From Chromatiales bacterium (GTDB lineage Bacteria; Pseudomonadota; Gammaproteobacteria; Chromatiales; Chromatiaceae): a stretch of 64,000 bases of DNA. The notes beneath the pieces were generated by a model that saw only the letters and a program-made list of their open reading frames with translations, was not told the DNA's origin and searched no databases. Below, in pieces: positions 57,399-64,000 of the stretch. How positions within the stretch are numbered: the stretch's first letter is position 1; the number at the start of each line of letters is the position of its first letter. The stretch lies in assembly GCA_028280505.1 (NCBI GenBank), contig JANQLO010000060.1, forward strand, positions 1 to 64,000. The letters are read 5' to 3'. Made by a program: the position numbers and the translations under genes.

Positions 57399-60215
57399 GT
57401 GAGCAACAATTACAAGGACACCCTGAATCTTCCGAAAACGGATTTTCCAATGAAGGCCAATCTTGCCCAGCGTGAGCCGGAGATGCTCAAGCGCTGGGAG
57501 GCCGAACGGCTGTACGAGAAAATTCGTGCTGCCTGTGCCGGCCGCGAAAAGTTCGTACTGCACGACGGGCCGCCGTATGCCAACGGCGAAATCCATATCG
57601 GGCATGCAGTGAACAAGGTGCTCAAGGACATTATTGTCAAGAGTCGCACCTTGGCGGGTTTCGATGCACCCTATGTGCCCGGCTGGGACTGTCATGGTCT
57701 CCCGATCGAGCTGCAAGTCGAGAAGAAGGTCGGGAAACCGGGGCAGAAAATCAGCATGGCTGATTTTCGCCAGGCCTGTCGCGACTATGCGATGAAACAG
57801 GTCGACAGGCAGCGGGTCGATTTCAAACGTCTGGGAGTGGTCGGTGACTGGGACGATCCCTATTTGACGATGAATTTCGTGCAAGAGGCCGGCATTATTC
57901 GCTCGCTCGGCAGGATCGCTGCCCAGGGACACATCAGCAAGGGCTCGAAGCCCGTGCACTGGTGTACCGATTGCGGCTCGGCGCTTGCCGAGGCCGAGGT
58001 GGAGTATCAGGACAAGCAGTCCTATGCTGTTGACGTTCGCTTCAAAGCCGTCGATCCAATGGCATTCGCCAAACACTTCGGTGCGAGCGACGGCGATCAG
58101 GGAAGAGGCGATGTCTCAGTGGTGATCTGGACCACGACACCCTGGACCCTCCCGGCCAACCAGGCAGTCGCTTTACATCCCGAACTGGATTACGTGCTGG
58201 TCCAGGCGGGTAGTGAACGCTTGATGTTGGCCGAGGGTATGCTCGACGGCGCTATGCAACGTTGGGGGATCGAGGACCGTCAGGTGCTTGGACGTGCGGC
58301 CGGCGCGGTGTTCGATCGTGAACCTTTGCATCACCCCTTCTATGACCGTCAGGTACCGATAGTGCTGGGTGAGCACGTAACGTTGGAGGCGGGCACCGGT
58401 GCCGTGCATACCGCGCCCGGCCATGGCCTGGACGATTACATCGTTGGTCAGCGCTACGATCTGCCGGTCGACAACCCGGTCGACGGCAACGGCTGCTTTG
58501 TGTCGGGCACGCCGTTATTCGAAGGCGAGCATGTGTTCAAGGCCAACGAACATGTCATTGCGGTGTTGGAAGAGCGCGGCGCGTTGATGAAGTCGGCCTT
58601 GTTCAGCCACAGTTATCCGGTGTGCTGGCGTCACAAGACGCCGATCATCTTCCGCGCTACGCCGCAATGGTTCGTTTCGATGCATCAAAACGGGTTGCGC
58701 GAGACCGCACTGGCCGAGATTCAAAAGGTGCGGTGGACCCCGGATTGGGGCCAGGCCCGCATCGAAGGCATGGTCGAGAATCGGCCCGACTGGTGTATCT
58801 CGCGTCAACGTACCTGGGGCGTGCCGATCCCGTTTTTCGTGCACAGGGAAAATGGCGAGCTTCACCCGAATACGGTCGAACTCGTCGAACAGGTTGCGCA
58901 GCGGGTCGAACAGTCGGGAATCCAGGCCTGGTTCGATCTCGAATCGCGGGAGCTACTGGGCGATGATGCAGCGCATTACGACAAGGTGCCGGATACGCTG
59001 GACGTCTGGTTCGACTCCGGCGTGACACACGCCTGTGTGCTCGATACGCGTGACGAACTGGTGCGACCGGCCGATCTTTACCTCGAAGGTTCGGATCAGC
59101 ACCGCGGTTGGTTTCAATCATCGCTACTGACCTCGGTCGCGATGTTCGACAAGGCACCTTACAAAGGGGTGTTGACCCATGGCTTTACGGTCGATGCCGA
59201 CGGCAAGAAGATGTCGAAATCGCTGGGTAATGTCGTTTCGCCGCAGGTTGTGATGAAGACCCTCGGGGCCGACATCATCCGTTTGTGGGTCGCCGCGACC
59301 GATTATCGTGGCGAGATGTCGGTGTCCGACGAGATCCTCAAGCGCACCGCCGATGCCTATCGGCGCATGCGCAATACCGCGCGTTTCCTATTGGCCAATC
59401 TGAACGGCTTCGATCCCGCACGACATTTGGTTGCGCCTCAGGACATGATCGCCCTCGATCAATGGGCGGTCGGGCGTGCGCATCAGGTACAGCAGGAAAT
59501 CATCCGCGCCTACGACGAGTATAACTTCCATCTGATCTACCAGAAGGTGTTGAACTTCTGCGTCGTCGATATGAGCGGTTTTTATCTCGATGTGATCAAG
59601 GATCGTCAATACACCACCCAGGTCGACAGCCTACCGCGACGCTCCTGTCAGACCGCGATGTACCACATCGTCGAGTCTATGGCGCGCTGGTTGGCGCCGG
59701 TGCTGAGTTTCACCTCGGACGAGATCTGGGGCTATATGCCCGGCGAGCGTTCGGAATCCGTATTTACCGAAACTTGGTATGACGGCCTGTTCGGGCTTGA
59801 TCAGGGGGCGTTGAGCGATCAGACCTGGGTTGAGATCCTGAAGGTCAAGACCGAGGTCTCCAAGCAACTCGAACGCATGCGCAAAGAAGGTGCGATCGGT
59901 TCCGCGTTGGACGCCGAGGTCGCGCTCTATTGCGATGATCCGCTGTTGTCGTTGATCCGTCAGCTTGGTGACGAGTTGCGATTTGTATTGATTACCTCGT
60001 ATGCCACGGTTGCACCTTCGGCCGATGCACCGGCCGATGCCGTCGCGACCGAGATGGATGGTTTGACTCTCGTTGCGACGGTCAGTACTCATGCCAAATG
60101 TCCGCGCTGTTGGCATCATCGCGAGGATATCGGCCGAGATGCGGCACATCCCCAGTTGTGTGGTCGTTGTGTCGACAATATCGCCGGGGCCGGCGAGGTT
60201 CGTCGCTTCGCCTGA
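57399..60215 (+). CDS. ileS: Isoleucyl-tRNA synthetase
   Basis: A 938-residue class I synthetase starting at [18 protein letters not shown] carries the HIGH motif (near residue 60), [11 protein letters not shown] carries KMSKS (near 605), and the C-terminal zinc site is CPRCW...CGRC. The editing domain is intact. Its TGA shares a base with the start of the downstream MBL-fold gene, so the two are translationally coupled. Confidence 0.98.
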   Translation: MSNNYKDTLNLPKTDFPMKANLAQREPEMLKRWEAERLYEKIRAACAGREKFVLHDGPPYANGEIHIGHAVNKVLKDIIVKSRTLAGFDAPYVPGWDCHGLPIELQVEKKVGKPGQKISMADFRQACRDYAMKQVDRQRVDFKRLGVVGDWDDPYLTMNFVQEAGIIRSLGRIAAQGHISKGSKPVHWCTDCGSALAEAEVEYQDKQSYAVDVRFKAVDPMAFAKHFGASDGDQGRGDVSVVIWTTTPWTLPANQAVALHPELDYVLVQAGSERLMLAEGMLDGAMQRWGIEDRQVLGRAAGAVFDREPLHHPFYDRQVPIVLGEHVTLEAGTGAVHTAPGHGLDDYIVGQRYDLPVDNPVDGNGCFVSGTPLFEGEHVFKANEHVIAVLEERGALMKSALFSHSYPVCWRHKTPIIFRATPQWFVSMHQNGLRETALAEIQKVRWTPDWGQARIEGMVENRPDWCISRQRTWGVPIPFFVHRENGELHPNTVELVEQVAQRVEQSGIQAWFDLESRELLGDDAAHYDKVPDTLDVWFDSGVTHACVLDTRDELVRPADLYLEGSDQHRGWFQSSLLTSVAMFDKAPYKGVLTHGFTVDADGKKMSKSLGNVVSPQVVMKTLGADIIRLWVAATDYRGEMSVSDEILKRTADAYRRMRNTARFLLANLNGFDPARHLVAPQDMIALDQWAVGRAHQVQQEIIRAYDEYNFHLIYQKVLNFCVVDMSGFYLDVIKDRQYTTQVDSLPRRSCQTAMYHIVESMARWLAPVLSFTSDEIWGYMPGERSESVFTETWYDGLFGLDQGALSDQTWVEILKVKTEVSKQLERMRKEGAIGSALDAEVALYCDDPLLSLIRQLGDELRFVLITSYATVAPSADAPADAVATEMDGLTLVATVSTHAKCPRCWHHREDIGRDAAHPQLCGRCVDNIAGAGEVRRFA

Positions 60216-61609
60216 TGGAGATCCTGCATCACGGCGCGGTTGGCGGTGTCACCGGCTCTTGTCACGAACTGCGGGTTGACGACGACAATGCGATTCTGGT
60301 CGATTGTGGTCTGTTCCAGGGCGATGAGCATTCAGCGCGTGGCGGCAATGCACAAAGTCTGGCGATCGAGTTTCCGATCGAGCATGTGCGCGCCTTGATC
60401 GTAACCCATGTGCATATCGATCACGTCGGTCGTATTCCTTATCTTTTGGCCGCCGGTTTTGGCGGCGCCATCTACTGCTCGGAACCTTCGGCCAAGCTGT
60501 TGCCGCTGGTCTTGGAGGATGCGCTCAAAGTCGGCGTGACGCGCAACAAGGCGCTGATTCGACGGGTGATGCAACAGCTCAAACGGATGATCCGACCATT
60601 ACCTTATGGGGAATGGCAGCCGATCGGGGTATCGGGTGAGACGCCCTTATCGATAAGACTCGGCCGCGCGGGGCACATCCTCGGTTCGGCCTGGGTGGCC
60701 TGTCGTGTCGGTACGGACGGTGCTGCGCACGAGGTGATCTTCTCCGGTGATTTGGGTGCTGACGAAACGCCGATACTGGTCGCCCCCGAGCAACCGCAGA
60801 CTTGTGACCTGTTGATCATGGAAAGTACTTATGGAGATCGTAATCATGAAGGGCGTGGCGAACGCCAACAGGCCCTGGAAGATGTCATACGCGAGGCGTT
60901 GCGTGATCGCGGCACGGTGTTGATTCCCGCGTTCAGTATCGGGCGCACCCAGGAGCTGCTATACGAACTCGAAGACATTCTGCATCGTAACGCCGGTGAT
61001 GAAGCGGCCGATGGCTTGCCGTGGGATGACGTCGAGATCATTCTGGATTCGCCACTGGCGGCGAAGTTTACCGAACTGTATCGCGAGTTACGTCCTTTCT
61101 GGGACAGCGAAGCACGGGAACGGAGCGCCGATGGTCGGCATCCATTGGATTTCGACCAACTTACGACGATCGACAGTCATCAGGATCATCTGGGTGTGGT
61201 GGATTACCTCGCACGTAGCGGCCGTCCGAGCGTGGTGTTGGCGGCCGGTGGTATGTGTGCCGGTGGTCGTGTGGTCAATTATCTCAAGGCGATGCTGGGT
61301 GATCCCCGGCACGATATCCTGTTCGTTGGTTACCAGGCTGCGGGTACGCCGGGAAGGGCGATTCAGCGTTATGGGCCGGGTGGTGGCTATGTCGATCTTG
61401 ATGGTGAGCGCTTCGACATCAAGGCACAGGTACATACGATCTCGGGCTACTCGGCTCACGCCGATCAGCAGGGGTTGGTCAAGTTCGTGCGCGGTATGCA
61501 GCCATTACCAGCCGAGATACGTCTGATCCACGGTGATCCCGAGGTCAGTGTCGTGCTGGCGAACCTTTTGCGCACGATGGTTCCCGATACCACCGTTGCC
61601 AGCCTCTGA
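60215..61609 (+). CDS. Beta-CASP metallo-beta-lactamase-fold RNA-processing protein
   Basis: A 464-residue MBL-fold hydrolase. THVHIDHVGR is the zinc motif, with further ligands in GRAGHILGSAW, SGDLG and GYSAHAD; the central beta-CASP segment includes ESTYGDRNH and GGMCAGGRVVNYL. Relatives (CPSF-73/YSH1-like and bacterial MBL RNases) cut RNA; the substrate here is unknown. ATG at 60215 overlaps the ileS stop, so it is made in fixed proportion to a tRNA synthetase. 248 bases with a sigma-28 site follow. Confidence 0.93.
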   Translation: MEILHHGAVGGVTGSCHELRVDDDNAILVDCGLFQGDEHSARGGNAQSLAIEFPIEHVRALIVTHVHIDHVGRIPYLLAAGFGGAIYCSEPSAKLLPLVLEDALKVGVTRNKALIRRVMQQLKRMIRPLPYGEWQPIGVSGETPLSIRLGRAGHILGSAWVACRVGTDGAAHEVIFSGDLGADETPILVAPEQPQTCDLLIMESTYGDRNHEGRGERQQALEDVIREALRDRGTVLIPAFSIGRTQELLYELEDILHRNAGDEAADGLPWDDVEIILDSPLAAKFTELYRELRPFWDSEARERSADGRHPLDFDQLTTIDSHQDHLGVVDYLARSGRPSVVLAAGGMCAGGRVVNYLKAMLGDPRHDILFVGYQAAGTPGRAIQRYGPGGGYVDLDGERFDIKAQVHTISGYSAHADQQGLVKFVRGMQPLPAEIRLIHGDPEVSVVLANLLRTMVPDTTVASL

Positions 61610-61730
61610 TTCGGCTGGCCGGTTTCTTTGTGCTGGCGAACACGCTTCCCGATTTCGAGTCGATTACACGAATCTAACGTTCGAGTGCCGAACGTTGTTC
61701 CCCAGATCGTCATGGACGATGTTGTATCCC

Positions 61731-61757
61731 TAAAGCTGATACGGGTAATGCCGATGC
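61731..61757 (+). promoter_or_regulatory. FliA (sigma-28) promoter of CZB chemoreceptor
   Basis: TAAAGCTG-N11-GCCGATGC matches the sigma-28 consensus with exact spacing and a perfect TAAAG and GCCGAT. It lies 100 bases before the receptor start. Confidence 0.7.
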
Positions 61758-61857
61758 CTGGACTCAATAACAGCAAAGGATGAGGGCCCGGCTCAGGGTC
61801 TTGATAGGCCAGGGATGGTCGTTGTCACAGTCGTGACACCAAATCGGGAAGGGTGAG

Positions 61858-63753
61858 ATGAAAGTAAAAACAAAGCTGCTGGCTACGGTCGGCGTCGTCA
61901 CCATTATGCTTGTCGGACTGGGGATAATGGTCAGTCACCAGACGACGGCACTCGAATCTCTAAAAAACGGTCAGGTGATGGCCAAGCAGCTGGATGTGGA
62001 GATGCTCCGGCTACGCCATCACGAAAGAGATTATCTGGCAAGCAAAGAAGCCAAACACCTTGACGCGTTCGGTACGGTTTTAGCCGACGTTCAGAAAACC
62101 ACGGACCGTCTTTCGAACTTACTGGTTGAACATGGGATCGATACCGGTGCCGTCGCCGAAGTGCGATCGCATATTGACGACCATGCACGTCAGTTCCGTT
62201 CACTCGCCGGTGCCCCGGTGACTGACGACAAACTGGATGCCCTACACAGCACGGGTCGCATGGTGGAAGAGCGCAACCTTGCCATGGCGTCGGTACTCGG
62301 TGGCGAGGTTGCGGCGATCGAAGATAGCAACCGGGCCACGCTTTACGGTACGTTGGTCGCCATTGTTCTTCTGGTCGCTGTTTGGCTGTCCTGGCTAGCT
62401 TTCGATATCAGTCGTCGCGTGACCCGAATTGCGCACGGTATGTGCGAGATCGCGCGCGGTGACGGCGATTTGACGCGCCGTTTAAAAGCCGATGGCAACG
62501 ACGAGTTCACACGGCTGGCCGGTGCCTATAACGAATTTGCCAGTCGCACGCACGATACTTTGAAAAAGGTGGCCGAACTGACCGCTGGATTAGGTCAGAC
62601 CGGCGGGCAGCTGACCGATGCGGCGACATCGACCACCGACAGCATGCACCAGCTACAAGGCAGCACCCAGACGGTGGTGGTGGCTACCGAGGAACTCGCG
62701 TCGACTGCGCAACAAGTTGCCGGTAGCGCGGGAGAGGTTTCGTCATCGACCCATGAAGCCGATGCGATGGCCAAGGCCGGGCGCGAAACGGTGGAACTCA
62801 GTATCCAGGCGATCAATTCTTTCGCTTCCGAGTTCAACGAGGCAGCGTCGACCATCAATGCGTTGCGCGCCGAAACCGACAATATCGGCGGTATTTTGGA
62901 CGTCATTCGTTCCATTGCGGAGCAAACCAATCTGCTGGCACTCAACGCCGCGATCGAAGCGGCGCGGGCCGGCGAGCAGGGGCGCGGTTTTGCCGTTGTT
63001 GCCGACGAGGTACGTTCGCTGGCCCATCGCTCGCAAACGTCGACCAATGAGATCCAGGACTTGATCGTTCGATTGCAGGAGCAGGCCGAGTCGGCGGTCA
63101 ACAAGATCCAGCATGGTCACGAACGCATCTCCGATACCGTCACTCAGGCCGAACAGGCCGGTGAGGCGTTGACGCGGATCACCACTGCCGTCGAGGCGAT
63201 CAACGGTATGACGCTGCAGATCGCCACCGCGGCGGAACAACAATCGTCGGTCGTTGCGGAAATCTCCAGTAATATCGCGACCATTGACAATCTGGCGCGT
63301 GAGACTGCGGGTGATGCCGACAGCACCACGCATCTGACCGGTAAGCTTTCGAAGGCGATGTCGGACGTTACCCTGGAGATCCGCCATTTCCGTTTCGAGA
63401 ATGATGAACAATTGGTGCTCGAGCAGGCCAAGACCGCACATCTGGCTTGGAAAGGGCGTCTGCGTGATTTCCTCGACGGTACCAATTTGCTGACCAAGGA
63501 GCAGGTGGTGTCGCATAAACACTGCGATCTCGGTAAGTGGTACTACAGCGAGGGTGTTCAGCAGTTCGGTGATGTGTCGGAGTTTCGTGCGATCGAATCA
63601 CCACACGAAAAGATTCACAGGTTGATCCACCGTGTTGTCGAGCTCAAAGAGAGCGGCGACAAAGCCGGTGCCGAGGCGGCCTTCCAAGAGGTGACCACCT
63701 TGTCCGGCGATATTGTGGGTAAGATCGAAGCACTGAAAAACGCGGTCAAATAG
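61858..63753 (+). CDS. Methyl-accepting chemotaxis protein with C-terminal CZB zinc-binding domain
   Basis: A 631-residue receptor: TM1 (about 5-26), a helical periplasmic domain of about 130 residues, TM2 (about 160-182), HAMP ([10 protein letters not shown]), signalling hairpin with tip near residue 365, and a C-terminal CZB domain (about 515-630). The CZB ligands are visible: [15 protein letters not shown] and a later HEKIH. CZB domains bind zinc and in H. pylori sense hypochlorite through the cysteine. ATG 61858 follows GGGAAGGG. No docking pentapeptide. A weak hairpin (63768-63789) follows. Confidence 0.94.
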   Translation: MKVKTKLLATVGVVTIMLVGLGIMVSHQTTALESLKNGQVMAKQLDVEMLRLRHHERDYLASKEAKHLDAFGTVLADVQKTTDRLSNLLVEHGIDTGAVAEVRSHIDDHARQFRSLAGAPVTDDKLDALHSTGRMVEERNLAMASVLGGEVAAIEDSNRATLYGTLVAIVLLVAVWLSWLAFDISRRVTRIAHGMCEIARGDGDLTRRLKADGNDEFTRLAGAYNEFASRTHDTLKKVAELTAGLGQTGGQLTDAATSTTDSMHQLQGSTQTVVVATEELASTAQQVAGSAGEVSSSTHEADAMAKAGRETVELSIQAINSFASEFNEAASTINALRAETDNIGGILDVIRSIAEQTNLLALNAAIEAARAGEQGRGFAVVADEVRSLAHRSQTSTNEIQDLIVRLQEQAESAVNKIQHGHERISDTVTQAEQAGEALTRITTAVEAINGMTLQIATAAEQQSSVVAEISSNIATIDNLARETAGDADSTTHLTGKLSKAMSDVTLEIRHFRFENDEQLVLEQAKTAHLAWKGRLRDFLDGTNLLTKEQVVSHKHCDLGKWYYSEGVQQFGDVSEFRAIESPHEKIHRLIHRVVELKESGDKAGAEAAFQEVTTLSGDIVGKIEALKNAVK

Positions 63754-63857
63754 GCCACCGCAAGCATGGTGCCGCCTTATGTCGGCACCGCACCGCGTTC
63801 CTCGCAAAGGCGGGTTAGAATGCCGCTTCTGTGTCGATTCATGCCTGGCCGCCAATC

Positions 63858-64000
63858 ATGCCCATTTCTGTGTTCGCCCCTTTGCGTCTGTTCAGTCTAG
63901 TACTTTGTCTTTGGTTTTTGCCGTCGTTCGGTGTATCGGCCGAGGAAGAGGACGCGGCGCCGGTCGAAGTTCCGGCCGTTGAGCCGGTGCCGGACGGTCT
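63858..64000 (+). CDS. Exported protein, 5' end only (runs off window)
   Basis: An ATG at 63858 opens a frame to the window end (47 codons seen). It begins with a clear signal peptide (about residues 1-28, ending FGVSA) followed by an acidic Pro/Val/Glu-rich stretch. The mature domain lies outside the window, so no function can be given. Confidence 0.7.
   Translation, partial: MPISVFAPLRLFSLVLCLWFLPSFGVSAEEEDAAPVEVPAVEPVPDG

Overview
The window reads as about 64 kb of chromosome from a GC-rich gammaproteobacterium. The housekeeping synteny (rplU-rpmA-obgE-proB, rpsT divergent from murJ, ribF-ileS, ychF) and the ribosomal and tRNA sequences are gammaproteobacterial. A DsrC/TusE-like protein, an assimilatory sulfate cluster and the richness of chemoreceptors make a motile, sulfur-associated lineage (Chromatiales-like) plausible, but that placement is inference; no dissimilatory sulfur operon is in the window.

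Layout. 1-1103: 3' end of an rRNA operon (23S, 5S) with a duplicated 5S tail/terminator. 1194-6374: a compact operon-like run (membrane-anchored hypothetical, M61 peptidase, birA, coaX, SPOR protein), then tRNA-Thr(TGT). 6532-13235: a visibly AT-richer accessory segment directly downstream of the tRNA, with a decayed reverse reading frame that may be an integrase remnant, a secreted endonuclease/exonuclease/phosphatase-fold protein and two lipoproteins, one of 1230 residues with no recognisable family. 13455-18796 (mostly minus strand): HBM-type chemoreceptor, L-serine dehydratase and a CysB-like regulator, which diverges from 18918-24142, the cysJ-cysI-cysH-cysC cluster with a DUF2061 membrane protein. 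24164-27843: PhoD-like phosphatase, a cysteine-rich membrane protein, a TusE/DsrC-like protein and an alpha/beta-hydrolase-OsmC fusion.

28002-43118 is a large chemotaxis locus: cheY, cheA, cheW, a HAMP/PAS receptor, an Aer-like PAS receptor, a second cheW, a ParA ATPase, a STAS protein, a CheZ-like protein, cheR, cheD, cheB, then a second unit with a short membrane-anchored receptor-like protein and another STAS protein. Three sites match the FliA (sigma-28) consensus with exact N11 spacing: before cheY, before the receptor-like gene at 41541 and before the CZB receptor at 61858. Two proteins that are not annotated CheZs carry the F-x-D-x-x-x-Q signature of the CheZ phosphatase helix, and both end in DVELF; CheD ends in the related EIELF. 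I regard this as the most interesting possible undescribed arrangement here: a CheZ-like phosphatase and a receptor-phosphatase fusion sharing a C-terminal docking peptide.

43216-64000 returns to core genome: manC, ychF, tRNA-Met, amtB with a sigma-54-type promoter, a DUF2189 protein, tRNA-Pro, ispB, rplU-rpmA-obgE-proB, rpsT, murJ (apparently starting at CTG), lspA, ribF, ileS translationally coupled to a beta-CASP metallo-beta-lactamase-fold protein, the CZB chemoreceptor, and a truncated secreted-protein gene running off the end. No CRISPR array, insertion sequence or intact prophage was seen.
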